From Bacteroidota bacterium (GTDB lineage Bacteria; Bacteroidota; Bacteroidia; Flavobacteriales; Weeksellaceae): a stretch of 64,000 bases of DNA. A program made the translations under genes and the position numbers. The stretch is from NCBI GenBank assembly GCA_023457935.1, contig JAEXBA010000049.1:1-64000 (forward strand). The letters are read 5' to 3'. The notes under the pieces are model-generated. The model did no database searches and was not told where the DNA came from. It saw nothing but the letters and a program-made list of their open reading frames with translations. Positions 17,584 through 26,197 of the stretch are shown piece by piece (within the stretch, counting starts at the first letter, position 1; every line of letters starts with the position of its first letter).

Positions 17584-17823
17584 TTATTTTTTAATAAATC
17601 CGTTTCTTTTTCCTCTTTCCACTGCTTCCTCGATACCAACTCTGTTGATAATCCTCAATCCGTGTGCAGAAACTTTAAGCGTGATGTTTTCGTCTGTTTC
17701 CGGAAGGTAAAATTTCTTCTCCAGTAAGTTAATTTCAAAACGACGCTTCGTTTTGTTATTAGCGTGAGAAACGTTGTTACCAACCATTGCACGCTTTCCT
17801 GTTATTTGGCAAATTCTTGACAT
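17584..17823 (-). CDS. rpmB: 50S ribosomal protein L28
   Basis: The 79-residue product begins [21 protein letters not shown], the family signature. I chose ATG 17823; an upstream in-frame ATG would add 14 residues not found in L28 and would overlap the promoter leader. It is the first gene of the rpmB-rpmG-DUF4295 unit. Confidence 0.96.
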   Translation of the reverse strand: MSRICQITGKRAMVGNNVSHANNKTKRRFEINLLEKKFYLPETDENITLKVSAHGLRIINRVGIEEAVERGKRNGFIKK

Positions 17824-17862
17824 ATCTCGATGTTCTTTATTCGACTTAATTATTTGAGAGTG

Positions 17863-17893
17863 CAAAATTATGAAGAAAAATTCAGATAGACAA
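17863..17893 (-). promoter_or_regulatory. Promoter of rpmB-rpmG-DUF4295
   Basis: On minus, TTG (17893-17891), 20-nt spacer, TAATTTTG (17870-17863). This fits the Bacteroidota consensus well and predicts a leader of about 35 nt before rpmB. Confidence 0.75.
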
Positions 17894-17921
17894 ATATTTC
17901 TAAATTAATTCTTTAGATAAT

Positions 17922-19580
17922 TTACTTTTTCACTTTAGGAAGCGCAGCACTGTTCTGTTTACGGTTCTGAAACCATTTAATCAGCGCATAAAACACCATA
18001 AACCCAAGCGCAAAAATGGATATTCTTGAAAGCAGATCCCCGGATCTTACATAAAAAGTTTGTCCTTCGTAGAGCTTTATTTTAGCCGGAAGTGCAGTCT
18101 GATCACCGTAAAAAGTATCGGCTTCAATTTCGCCGAGCGCGTTGATGTGTGCAGAAATTCCTGAGTTGGCGGCGCGTGCAATTTCTCTTCTGGTTTCAAT
18201 GGCTCTTAACCTTGCGTAGGAAAGCAGCTGCTGGTGTCCCTGTGTAACGCCCCACCAGGAATCGTTCGTCATAATTGCCAGGAAATTGGCGCCTTTCTGT
18301 ACATATTCGGTGGTGAATTCACCGTAAATACTTTCGTAACAGATAATTGGTGCGAGTTTTCCTTTATTGAAATTATTGGTGAATACTTTCCGTTCTTCGT
18401 CGATTCCCAGTGAAGCTACCGTTCCGCCCAAATTAATCATCGCATCGCCTAAGAGCGGTTTCAAAACATTCATATAAGGGAAAATTTCCACACCGGGAAC
18501 GAGTTTTCCTTTATGGTAAACCTGAACCGGATGGTCTGGAGAAACCTGAACAGAAGTATTATAGCTTTCCACCATGATTCCCTGCGAAGTTTTATAAGCA
18601 TTTGTCGGAGCTTCCAGTTCGTCCGGATAAAATTTATGTGAAGAAATTCCGGTCGCAAATACCGAACCCGGATGTGAAGCGGTGAAACTTTTCAGCGAAT
18701 TCAGCAGCTGGCTGTTTTCAAAACCTCTTTCGGAAATAGAACCGTAACCGGGAAGTGTCGTTTCCGGAGCAATATAAAAATCGATTTTTCCTATGGAATT
18801 TTTCTGAGCTAAAGTCAGCAGGTCATTCAGAATGGTTAAGCTGTCTTTTGAATATTTTTCGGTGTACGGATCAAGTTCTGGCTGCAAAAGCAGAACACTC
18901 ACTTCTCCCGATGGTTTCTCATTAAATGAACTGTACTTCAGCAATGAAATAATCATCGGAACGGCAATCAGGCCGGCAACAATTGCAGTGTTGATGATGA
19001 GACTTTTCTTTTTCCTTCCGGCCTGCCAAATTCTGAGCGTATAAAAAATCAGAACATTAATCAGTAAAATCCAGAAACTTCCGCCGGTTGCGCCGAGTGT
19101 GTCGTACCACTGAATCAGCTTCGGATATTCTGAAAAAGCATTTCCGAGATTCAGCCAAGGCCATGTTAATTCCCAACCCATGTGAAATTTCTCGAAACTC
19201 ATCCAGATTGCGATGAAAAATGCAAGTCCCCAATACGTTCCCTGCCACTTTTTATACCAATGGTACAGCTGGAAAACCAGTGAATACAGCAATGAATTTG
19301 CCACTACCGGAAAAACTACCGCCATCATGGAATGGGAACCGTCCGGATTTTTTGAGCCGTACAGCCAGCCGGTTGTTACGATATTCCAGATAATAAATGT
19401 AAGGTAGGAGAGCCCGAAAATAAGTGTGCCTTTTCTTTTTACCGCCGAGAATTTTGAAACTTCGTGCTCCATCATCAGCAATGGAACCAATGCAATGAAG
19501 ATAAAGAACGGTATTCCGTATGTTGGCCATGAAACCGACAGCAGCATTGCGGAGATCAGCGATAGAAGAAGGTATTTCAT
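17922..19580 (-). CDS. lnt: Apolipoprotein N-acyltransferase
   Basis: The 552-residue inner-membrane enzyme adds the third acyl chain to lipoproteins. N-terminal membrane helices cover about the first 200 residues, followed by a nitrilase-like periplasmic domain and a final membrane helix. The catalytic triad is visible: Glu in APETTLPGY, Lys in YHKGKLVPGVE and Cys in IICYESIYGE. ATG 19580 (MKYLLLSLI) is preferred over an ATG seven residues upstream because a -7 box lies just before it. Confidence 0.93.
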   Translation of the reverse strand: MKYLLLSLISAMLLSVSWPTYGIPFFIFIALVPLLMMEHEVSKFSAVKRKGTLIFGLSYLTFIIWNIVTTGWLYGSKNPDGSHSMMAVVFPVVANSLLYSLVFQLYHWYKKWQGTYWGLAFFIAIWMSFEKFHMGWELTWPWLNLGNAFSEYPKLIQWYDTLGATGGSFWILLINVLIFYTLRIWQAGRKKKSLIINTAIVAGLIAVPMIISLLKYSSFNEKPSGEVSVLLLQPELDPYTEKYSKDSLTILNDLLTLAQKNSIGKIDFYIAPETTLPGYGSISERGFENSQLLNSLKSFTASHPGSVFATGISSHKFYPDELEAPTNAYKTSQGIMVESYNTSVQVSPDHPVQVYHKGKLVPGVEIFPYMNVLKPLLGDAMINLGGTVASLGIDEERKVFTNNFNKGKLAPIICYESIYGEFTTEYVQKGANFLAIMTNDSWWGVTQGHQQLLSYARLRAIETRREIARAANSGISAHINALGEIEADTFYGDQTALPAKIKLYEGQTFYVRSGDLLSRISIFALGFMVFYALIKWFQNRKQNSAALPKVKK

Positions 19581-19598
19581 CCGTAAAATTTCAAAGGG

Positions 19599-19606
19599 CA
19601 AATTTA
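19599..19606 (-). promoter_or_regulatory. Putative -7 box of lnt
   Basis: TAAATTTG on minus matches TAnnTTTG, 18 nt before the chosen ATG. It lies in the short region shared with the divergent VanZ-like gene. Confidence 0.45.
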
Positions 19607-19622
19607 AGTCTTTTCAATTGAA

Positions 19623-19630
19623 TACTTTTG
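19623..19630 (+). promoter_or_regulatory. Putative -7 box of the VanZ-like gene
   Basis: TACTTTTG lies six bases before the ATG at 19637, predicting a leaderless or nearly leaderless mRNA. The same bases contain the alternative TTG start, which is therefore unlikely. Confidence 0.5.
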
Positions 19631-19636
19631 CAGAAG

Positions 19637-20062
19637 ATGTTAAGGAAAGTTTACAGAATTCTTATTGGTCCGTATACCGTTTTTCTGCTGTATCTGATGC
19701 TTTTTGGTTTCGGGAGATTTCAGTATGATGAAAATATTGTACGGATGAATCCTCTGGTTTCAACCGTGGATTTTGCCAAAAGCAGTTTTCTCTGGAACCG
19801 GCATGAGCATTTCTACATCAATGTTTTCGGGAATATCCTGATGTTTGTTCCGTTTGGGTTTCTGGGCTGGCTTCATCCGAAATACAGAAAATTCCCAACC
19901 CTGATTTTTAGTTTTCTGTCCGCTCTCATTATAGTAGAAGCGGTTCAGTATTTTTCGAGGATGGGAATTTTTGATGTGGACGACTTTCTGCTGAATACTT
20001 TGGGCGTCGCACTCGGTTTTTATGTTTTCAGGAAGCTGAATTACGAAAGGGAAGCTTCATAG
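19637..20062 (+). CDS. VanZ-like family membrane protein
   Basis: The 141-residue product has four predicted membrane helices. The VanZ-like core is HFYINVFGNILMFVPFGFLG, followed by EAVQYFSRMGIFDVDDFLLNTLG, where the acidic and asparagine residues are characteristic. VanZ-like proteins are widespread and mostly of unknown role. The last 22 bp overlap the end of the convergent pyrE-pyrF gene. Confidence 0.85.
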   Translation: MLRKVYRILIGPYTVFLLYLMLFGFGRFQYDENIVRMNPLVSTVDFAKSSFLWNRHEHFYINVFGNILMFVPFGFLGWLHPKYRKFPTLIFSFLSALIIVEAVQYFSRMGIFDVDDFLLNTLGVALGFYVFRKLNYEREAS

Positions 20063-21402
20063 GCGTTCCAGCCCGCAATTTTATACTGAAGTGATGCCTG
20101 TTCCGGGTTTTCAGCTTTATAAATTCCTCTTCCCACGATAATAAAATCGCTTTGAAGATTCTGGAAAACATGTTCCGGAGTATTGTACTGCTGTCCTTTA
20201 CCGTCGCCTTTGTCTGCGAGATTTACGCCCGGTGTGAAAAGCAGAAGTTCAGCCGGAATTTTATTCTGCGAAACACCGCCAATTACATTCGGATGCGAAA
20301 GTGCTATTTTGGTGGCTTCGTCACGGTAATTCTGATCGGTTAAAGTTCCTTTTGAAGACATTCCGATAATGGCAACAACACCGACATTGCGGAAACAGTC
20401 TAAGCTTTCGTAACCGCCGATTACCTGTGAAGTTACGAAATCTGCCCAGTTGGAAATTTTATAGGTTCCATAAGAAAACTGCAGTTCCTGTGTGTTGCCG
20501 ATATCCGCAAACTTACGGTCTTCCATAATAAGGAAGTTATGTTTTGCGGCGATATCTTTTAACGGAAGAATGGTTTTTTCGGGATCAAAATCGGTAATAA
20601 TGTCGATGTGTGTTTTCAGTGCGACGATATTCGGGCCAACTTTTTCTGCGAGATCCAAAAGTTCGTCGGTTGTGATGACGTCTGCAGAAGCAATCAGGTT
20701 TGATTTCTTTTCAATGGCAATTTCCAGAAGTTTCTGCGCCACTGAATGCTGCGCTTCGTTGAGTTTGTCTTCGTAGGAAAGCCGGGTTTCTTTTTCAAAC
20801 TTTACAGTGTTGCCGGCAAGGAAATCGTTGATTCTCGTTACTTCGTCATCCGTAAGTTTTCCTTCTTCCTTCAGCATTCTGCACACTTCAGAAATGGTAA
20901 ATAAAGTATGAACCCGGTAGCCTTTTTCTTCCAGCATCTGTCTTCCGCCCTGTTCACGGTCAAGCACTACTACAATATCCGAAACGGTGATGCCTTCATT
21001 TTCAATTTCCGGAATGGTTTCAAGCAGAGATTTTCCTGAAGTAATTACGTCTTCCACCAAAAGACAGTTCTGGCCTTTCTGGTAAATCCCTTCAATTAAT
21101 TTCTTTGTTCCGTAACTTTTTGCTTCTTTACGCTTGATAATCAAAGGAATGTAACTTTCAAGAGACATGGCTGTTGCCATCGGTAACGCTGCATAAGGAA
21201 CACCACAGATCAGATCAAAATTATCCAGAGGAAGCATTTCGAGAAGATAATCGGCAAGATGTTTCAGTATTTTAGGATCGGACGCCAACGGACGGAGATC
21301 TACATAAAAAGGACTTTCAATGCCGCTTTTCAGGGTGAATCTTCCGAATTTGATGATGCCCAGTTTGTAACACTCAAGGAAGAACTCTTTTTTACTTTCC
21401 AT
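20041..21402 (-). CDS. Bifunctional orotate phosphoribosyltransferase / orotidine 5'-phosphate decarboxylase (UMP synthase-like)
   Basis: The 453-residue fusion catalyses the last two steps of UMP synthesis. Residues 1 to about 200 form the OPRT domain, with PRPP motif LLVEDVITSGKSLLE and FTLKSGIESPFYVDLR. From about 215 to the end is OMP decarboxylase, with ALKTHIDI and EDRKFADIGNT containing the catalytic Lys/Asp set. Domain order and the DRKFADIGNT form match eukaryotic UMP synthase rather than the short PyrF of E. coli. The start is ATG 21402, just after a -7 box region. Confidence 0.93.
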   Translation of the reverse strand: MESKKEFFLECYKLGIIKFGRFTLKSGIESPFYVDLRPLASDPKILKHLADYLLEMLPLDNFDLICGVPYAALPMATAMSLESYIPLIIKRKEAKSYGTKKLIEGIYQKGQNCLLVEDVITSGKSLLETIPEIENEGITVSDIVVVLDREQGGRQMLEEKGYRVHTLFTISEVCRMLKEEGKLTDDEVTRINDFLAGNTVKFEKETRLSYEDKLNEAQHSVAQKLLEIAIEKKSNLIASADVITTDELLDLAEKVGPNIVALKTHIDIITDFDPEKTILPLKDIAAKHNFLIMEDRKFADIGNTQELQFSYGTYKISNWADFVTSQVIGGYESLDCFRNVGVVAIIGMSSKGTLTDQNYRDEATKIALSHPNVIGGVSQNKIPAELLLFTPGVNLADKGDGKGQQYNTPEHVFQNLQSDFIIVGRGIYKAENPEQASLQYKIAGWNAYEASLS

Positions 21403-21422
21403 TTTCTTTTTTTAGATGATGA

Positions 21423-21430
21423 CAAATTTA
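21423..21430 (-). promoter_or_regulatory. Putative -7 box of the pyrE-pyrF fusion
   Basis: TAAATTTG on minus, 20 nt before the start codon, matches TAnnTTTG. A proper -33 TTG is not visible, perhaps because repeat DNA begins there. Confidence 0.45.
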
Positions 21431-21473
21431 CGGAAATTGTTAGGAAAAGTTGTGATGAAGTTGAAGTGACGAG

Positions 21474-21521
21474 GTGATGCAGTGATGGAGTTAAGAAGTT
21501 AGGAATTGATGCGGTGATGGA
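21474..21521. repeat. Octamer array, 6 units (GTGATGNA type)
   Basis: Six consecutive 8-bp units: GTGATGCA, GTGATGGA, GTTAAGAA, GTTAGGAA, TTGATGCG, GTGATGGA. It lies in the non-coding stretch 21403-21697 and has an 8-bp rather than 7-bp period. The rest of this stretch holds a promoter box, a terminator hairpin and a heptad array. Confidence 0.65.
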
Positions 21522-21582
21522 TGATGACTGTTTGTGAATGACGATTGCTGAGGTTATGGAGATTGGATGTTGAAGAATAAAA

Positions 21583-21617
21583 CTAAATAAAAAGCTCAGA
21601 TTAAAAATCCAAGCTTT
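21583..21617 (-). terminator. Terminator downstream of the DUF1232 gene
   Basis: On minus, AAAGCT-tg-GATT-ttt-AATC-tg-AGCTTT followed by TTTTATTT. It lies 80 bp after the DUF1232 stop codon, with a heptad array in between. Confidence 0.65.
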
Positions 21618-21663
21618 ACGTTTATCAATTTCGGGAAAGCGTAATTAAAACAAATATTTACCG

Positions 21664-21691
21664 CTGATTACTGACCACTGATCACTGACAA
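21664..21691. repeat. Heptad array, 4 units (CTGATNA type)
   Basis: Units CTGATTA, CTGACCA, CTGATCA, CTGACAA occur in strict 7-bp phase, ending 6 bp from the DUF1232 stop codon. Confidence 0.75.
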
Positions 21692-21697
21692 CTATTT

Positions 21698-22039
21698 TTA
21701 TTCCACGATTTCTGCATCAATTACATTCTGCAGATTTCCTTTTTTGCCGGCTTCCCAAAGCAGGAATTTATCTACTTCTTTCATCAGTTTCGGTAGAGCA
21801 AGTGACAGAATTGCAAGATCGTCCACAACTCCGAGAACAGGAATTCCGATTTCCGGAATAAGATCAATTGGAGAGATTACATAAAGCATTCCGAGCAGAG
21901 GTAGTATTAAATCCATGCCGCTTACTTTGTATTCGCCTTTGCGCCAAAGGTTGACCATCCGGAAAATATCCGGAATTTTCTTGATGAATCCTTTGTGTTT
22001 GATGGCCTCTTTGGCAAGCTGAAGTTTTGAATATTTCAT
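21698..22039 (-). CDS. DUF1232 (YkvA) family protein
   Basis: The 113-residue product has the DUF1232 core GMDLILPLLGMLYVISPIDLIPEIGIPVLGVVDDLAIL, which is broken here by positions: the motif YVISPIDLIPE lies about midway and GVVDDLAIL follows. The family is small membrane-associated proteins of unknown function. ATG 22039 (MKYSKLQLAKEAIK) is chosen; an upstream in-frame ATG adds 17 residues without similarity. Confidence 0.8.
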   Translation of the reverse strand: MKYSKLQLAKEAIKHKGFIKKIPDIFRMVNLWRKGEYKVSGMDLILPLLGMLYVISPIDLIPEIGIPVLGVVDDLAILSLALPKLMKEVDKFLLWEAGKKGNLQNVIDAEIVE

Positions 22040-22127
22040 TTTTGGTGTGATGTTTTGATAACGCCCAAAATTAATCAAATAATCTGCCAATAAATGTCAA
22101 ACACTTGTTAACAAAAATATAAAGTTT

Positions 22128-22168
22128 AAAAAAAGAAACTCCCGCAATCCTTAAACAGAATCCGGGAG
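22128..22168 (-). terminator. Terminator after the TlpA-like gene
   Basis: The stem CTCCCG/CGGGAG (22139-22168) is followed on minus by TTTCTTTTTTT. It lies 26 bp after the stop codon at 22194. Confidence 0.8.
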
Positions 22169-22193
22169 CTTAACATTGGTGTATTTTATCGCT

Positions 22194-22736
22194 TTATTGT
22201 ATCACATTATTAATGAATGTATGTACGGATTCCGCATTCCAGTCGCGCGTAGCATCTTCTTTTATCAAGATTCTGCCGTTTTTGTCCAGCACGAAGGTTG
22301 TTGGGAAAACTTTAGGCAAAATTTTTCCGTTAATCGGGCTTTCTGCAATATATACCGGAACGGTATAACTGTTTTCTTTAAGGAATTTCACGACGTCTTC
22401 TTCTTTGTCCTGCATGGCAATCAGCACAAAATCCATATCGTCTTTTCTGGAATCATACAGTTTCTGAATGCTTGGCCATTCTTCGCGGCAGGGAGCGCAC
22501 CAGGTTCCCCAGAAATTCAGAAAAACAAGTTTCTTTCCGCGGAAATTTTTCAGATTTGTGCTTGACGTGTTGATGCCCTTCAGTACAACATCGTAATCCG
22601 CTTCGTCAACTTTTACGGCCTGTTCAACGGTGGCAATCGGGAAAAACTGTTCTTTCAGCATTTCCTTAACACCCGGAACGAATGCGATTACTGCAAGAAT
22701 TGCAACGAGTACGATATAAATAATGTTTTTCTTCAA
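22194..22736 (-). CDS. TlpA/ResA-type membrane-anchored thioredoxin
   Basis: The 180-residue product has an N-terminal membrane helix (about 5-22) and a thioredoxin fold facing the periplasm, with active site TWCAPCREEW and the cis-Pro region VFPTTFVLDKNGRI. Proteins of this type reduce disulfides during cytochrome c maturation or in other envelope proteins. It follows the next gene by 12 bp, forming a two-gene redox unit. Confidence 0.88.
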   Translation of the reverse strand: MKKNIIYIVLVAILAVIAFVPGVKEMLKEQFFPIATVEQAVKVDEADYDVVLKGINTSSTNLKNFRGKKLVFLNFWGTWCAPCREEWPSIQKLYDSRKDDMDFVLIAMQDKEEDVVKFLKENSYTVPVYIAESPINGKILPKVFPTTFVLDKNGRILIKEDATRDWNAESVHTFINNVIQ

Positions 22737-22748
22737 GGATTAAAGTTT

Positions 22749-23324
22749 TTAAATCAGTTCAAGGATTTCTTCAATGGCATCTTTTCCGCGGTTTTTAGCG
22801 TAATATACCTGAAGGTCGTTGTAAAAATCATCTTTAGGATAGGTTTCCGGATTTTCCTTGTATCTTTTCAGAAGTTCCAGTCCGTGTTTTGGGCGTGGTC
22901 CCCAGGAATTCAGAACATTGAATTCGCCGTCCAGAATCAGTACTTTTGGAATGGACTGTGTGCCGTCTGTCAGAAACTGGTCAATCAGCGAAGTATCTGC
23001 ATCTCTCAGGAAAATTTTCACTTCGTTTCCGGCTGCTTCAAAGAACTTTGAAACCGCAGGAACTGTTGCTGATGCATCACCACACCAGGGTTCAGAAATA
23101 ATCAGGATTTTGCCGTCGAAATTTTTGTTTTTAAGTGTTTCAAGATGAGTTTCATCAACTTTGTATGTCTTCAGCGTTCTTTCCATGCGGTGAAGACCGA
23201 GTTCGTAATATTCCTTAAATTCTTTTTCCTGCTCGTTAGCCGGTTCATGGAAGCGCTGTTCTGAAATTTTCATGTATTCTTCAAAATTAATTGCGCTGTC
23301 CCAGTATTTTTTCACTGCTGTCAT
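22749..23324 (-). CDS. Thioredoxin-fold protein with variant active site
   Basis: The 191-residue cytoplasmic protein (no signal peptide) has EPWCGDASATVPAVSKFFE, a WCGDA motif with a single active-site cysteine in place of CxxC, then QSIPKVLILDGEFNVLNSWGPRP containing the cis-proline. This form is common in Bacteroidota and Firmicutes as a thioredoxin-family protein of unproven function. It is upstream partner of the TlpA-like gene. Confidence 0.82.
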   Translation of the reverse strand: MTAVKKYWDSAINFEEYMKISEQRFHEPANEQEKEFKEYYELGLHRMERTLKTYKVDETHLETLKNKNFDGKILIISEPWCGDASATVPAVSKFFEAAGNEVKIFLRDADTSLIDQFLTDGTQSIPKVLILDGEFNVLNSWGPRPKHGLELLKRYKENPETYPKDDFYNDLQVYYAKNRGKDAIEEILELI

Positions 23325-23381
23325 AACTTTTTTTGCAAATTTCCTCAGATTTTACGGTATTAAATGTAACTGATGTCACAC

Positions 23382-24443
23382 TTATACTTTCCTGATTTTA
23401 TTAATTAAATAAAGGTCTGCCAATACAAAAGCGGCGAGATTTTCCACAATCGGAACGGCTCTCGGAACCACACACGGATCGTGGCGGCCTTTACCTTCCA
23501 GCGTTACCTTGTTCCCTTCTTTATCAATGCTTTCCTGAGGTCTTAAAATGGTTGCAACGGGTTTGAAGGCGACACGGAAATAAATATCCATTCCGTTGGA
23601 AATTCCGCCCTGAATGCCTCCCGAAAGGTTGCTTTTGGTTGAAAAGTCCTCGTTGAAAAGGTCATTGTGTTCTTTTCCGGTCATTTTTGCACCACAGAAA
23701 CCGCTTCCGTATTCAAAACCTTTTGCAGCGTTGATGTTCATCATGGCTTTTGCGAGTTCGGCCTGAAGTTTTCCGAAAACCGGTTCACCAATTCCTGCAG
23801 GAACATTTTTCATCACACAGGTAACGGTTCCGCCAATGGTATTTCCTTCTTTTCTGATTTCCTTAATTTTTGAAATCATTTTTTCTGCTGTTTCGGAATC
23901 CGGACAGCGGACTTCATTTTCTTCTGTCTTTGAAAAATCAAGACCCTGATATGGTTTTTCGCAGAAAATTTCTCCTACAGAAGATACATAAGCGCTGATT
24001 TCGGTGTTTTCCGGAAGAATCTGTCTTGCCAAAGCGCCGGCTGCCACCCAGTTTACAGTTTCGCGGGCAGAAGATTTTCCTCCACCGCGGTAATCCCGAA
24101 GTCCAAATTTCTGATCGTAAGTGAAATCCGCGTGCGAAGGGCGATACGTGTTTTTAATATGTTCATAATCCTGCGATTTCTGGTTGTCATTGGGAATGAT
24201 GAAACCGATTGGAGTTCCGGTAGTTTTTCCTTCAAAAATGCCGGACAGAAACTTTACCGTATCGCTTTCCTTTCGTTGGGTTGTAATGGCTGACTGTCCT
24301 GGTTTTCTGCGGTCGAGCTGCTGCTGAATGGCTTCAAAATCCACGGCAATTCCCGCAGGAACATTGCAAATAATGCCGCCGTAAGCTTCACCATGGCTTT
24401 CACCAAAAGTATTTAGAGTAAGGAAATTTCCCAGACTGAACAT
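23382..24443 (-). CDS. aroC: Chorismate synthase
   Basis: The 353-residue product makes chorismate from EPSP using reduced FMN, the last step of the shikimate pathway. Motifs are FGESHG near the N-terminus, [30 protein letters not shown] and the C-terminal [17 protein letters not shown] -7 box lies four bases before the start codon. Confidence 0.96.
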   Translation of the reverse strand: MFSLGNFLTLNTFGESHGEAYGGIICNVPAGIAVDFEAIQQQLDRRKPGQSAITTQRKESDTVKFLSGIFEGKTTGTPIGFIIPNDNQKSQDYEHIKNTYRPSHADFTYDQKFGLRDYRGGGKSSARETVNWVAAGALARQILPENTEISAYVSSVGEIFCEKPYQGLDFSKTEENEVRCPDSETAEKMISKIKEIRKEGNTIGGTVTCVMKNVPAGIGEPVFGKLQAELAKAMMNINAAKGFEYGSGFCGAKMTGKEHNDLFNEDFSTKSNLSGGIQGGISNGMDIYFRVAFKPVATILRPQESIDKEGNKVTLEGKGRHDPCVVPRAVPIVENLAAFVLADLYLINKIRKV

Positions 24444-24447
24444 AGCG

Positions 24448-24455
24448 CAAAGATA
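24448..24455 (-). promoter_or_regulatory. -7 box of aroC, predicting a leaderless mRNA
   Basis: TATCTTTG on minus is followed by CGCT and then the aroC ATG, so transcription should start at or within a base or two of the start codon. Confidence 0.55.
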
Positions 24456-24484
24456 AGTTTTTTAACGAAGATTTTTAAATCCGG

Positions 24485-26137
24485 CTACCTCTGCGTGCTG
24501 TAATAATTGGTTTCCGGATTAATGTTCAGTTCTATAAGTATCTTTTTAACTTCTGATTTTTCGTTATCGGACAGTTTTTTCCAGACAAATCCGTCTTTTA
24601 GTTGTGTTGATTTCAGCTGAGGGAAAATGCCGGCATGGTAATATTCCAGGATAAAACCGGGCGAAATTGCAGGAAGCGGTGTTTCAAAACTGAACGGATA
24701 ATCTTTTACTGCATTAAATTTTAGATTGCCGATCTGATAGGAACTGTATTTTGAATATTCGTAAACAGCAGGTTTCATAAGCTGTTTCCACTCAAATTTT
24801 CCCAAAGCGAAACCTAAACTGAAACTCGGTATTTGCGTCTGTATCACCTTCGGAAACAGAAAAAAGGTTACGACAACTGCGGTAAGTACACTAAACGTGG
24901 TCCAGGACTTTATTTTCGAAAAATTCTGATACAACAGTACGAATGCTACGGCAAAGAAAACATCAAGAAAAAACCGGTATTGTGCAGAGAAAAGGAGTAC
25001 TGCAACACTCTTGATGAACAATGCAATAGAGATGATCCAGATTTTTCGGTTTCTTTTGATAATGGAAAAAATAATCATTGCCAAAAGACTAAGAAGAAAA
25101 AGTGAATTTATTATTCCCTTGATTCCGCTCAGTGTAAGCCAGTTGATAAGGTATTCATCAATGCTGAAGTTTTTAATCTGATCAAATGAGTACTGCAGAT
25201 CAAACGTTTTTTCAACCGCCAGTTTAGAGGAATTCTGAAGCAGCTCTGCATTGGGTTTCCAGTTAAAACCAAAATCAGCCAACTGAACAGGAAAAACGGG
25301 ATATCCGAAAGTCCAGATGTTTTTAAAGAAAAACAACAGGAGCAGAAGGGCAGCCGGAATCAGCTGACGGAAATCTTTTTTCGTAAAACTGCTCCAACTG
25401 AGCAAAAATAATAGTGGAAGCCAGACTGCGGTTGGTTTTATGGCGAAGACAAATACTGAAAGAGTCAATAAGAAACCAAAATTCTTGTTCCCGTCAAGAA
25501 ATTCGTTCAGAATAATCAGTGAAAAAACAAAAACAGGAAGATCCGGACTTGGCTGTTGGGAAAACAGGAAAAGCAACGGCAGAAACGCCAGATGCAGCCA
25601 TGATTTTTTTTCAAAAATGTAAATCAGATAAATCAGAAGGAAAACGCTGTTGAGTCTCAGAAAAGAATCCGTGAAATGTGAAAATCCGGCCTGCAAAACA
25701 TGCCAGAAAGACATTTGCCCGAGAATCAGATCAAGGTTGGAAATACCTTTGATTATACCAAATTCTGACAGCCATTTTACAGTCGGAACATAATAACCGA
25801 AATGATCCAGAATGTAAGGGTGAAATGAACCGAAAAAGGAAACAATGACTGCCAATCCGATGAAAATTGGGTTTTCTTTGACGAAGTTCAAAAAAATAAG
25901 GTAAATCTTCAGCCAGAAAAAAAATGCGATGCCAAGCGCAACAGTAAAACCTTCTAAAAAAGAATTCAACGGAACAAAAAAGGATAACAGCGTCCACAGC
26001 AGTGTGATAACGGTCATTCCTTTAAGAACAGTAAAGGAAATGTTGCTTTTCTCAGTATGCAATAACCTTTCTGTAAATGCGCCGATTCCCGCAAATACGG
26101 AAATGAGAACCAATGCAGAAATGAGTATTACGACCAT
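24485..26137 (-). CDS. Polytopic inner-membrane protein (LIC_10190-like)
   Basis: The 550-residue product has about twelve hydrophobic segments spread along its length and a hydrophilic C-terminal domain of about 80 residues ending in NYYSTQR. The layout resembles glycosyltransferase-like or LIC_10190-type membrane proteins, but no catalytic motif can be pointed to. ATG 26137 (MVVILISALVLIS) is chosen since it opens the first helix; a terminator hairpin of the preceding gene lies directly in front of it. Confidence 0.6.
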   Translation of the reverse strand: MVVILISALVLISVFAGIGAFTERLLHTEKSNISFTVLKGMTVITLLWTLLSFFVPLNSFLEGFTVALGIAFFFWLKIYLIFLNFVKENPIFIGLAVIVSFFGSFHPYILDHFGYYVPTVKWLSEFGIIKGISNLDLILGQMSFWHVLQAGFSHFTDSFLRLNSVFLLIYLIYIFEKKSWLHLAFLPLLFLFSQQPSPDLPVFVFSLIILNEFLDGNKNFGFLLTLSVFVFAIKPTAVWLPLLFLLSWSSFTKKDFRQLIPAALLLLLFFFKNIWTFGYPVFPVQLADFGFNWKPNAELLQNSSKLAVEKTFDLQYSFDQIKNFSIDEYLINWLTLSGIKGIINSLFLLSLLAMIIFSIIKRNRKIWIISIALFIKSVAVLLFSAQYRFFLDVFFAVAFVLLYQNFSKIKSWTTFSVLTAVVVTFFLFPKVIQTQIPSFSLGFALGKFEWKQLMKPAVYEYSKYSSYQIGNLKFNAVKDYPFSFETPLPAISPGFILEYYHAGIFPQLKSTQLKDGFVWKKLSDNEKSEVKKILIELNINPETNYYSTQR

Positions 26138-26170
26138 AAAAAAAGACTGCTTAAAAATAAGCAATCTTTT
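26138..26170 (-). terminator. Terminator of the glycine-zipper lipoprotein gene
   Basis: On minus, AGATTGCTTA-loop-TAAGCAGTCT followed by seven T and immediately ATG of the next gene. The arrangement copies that at 675-700 before hemW. Confidence 0.8.
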
Positions 26171-26197
26171 ATTTATGTAATTTCCGGTTTAACGGAA

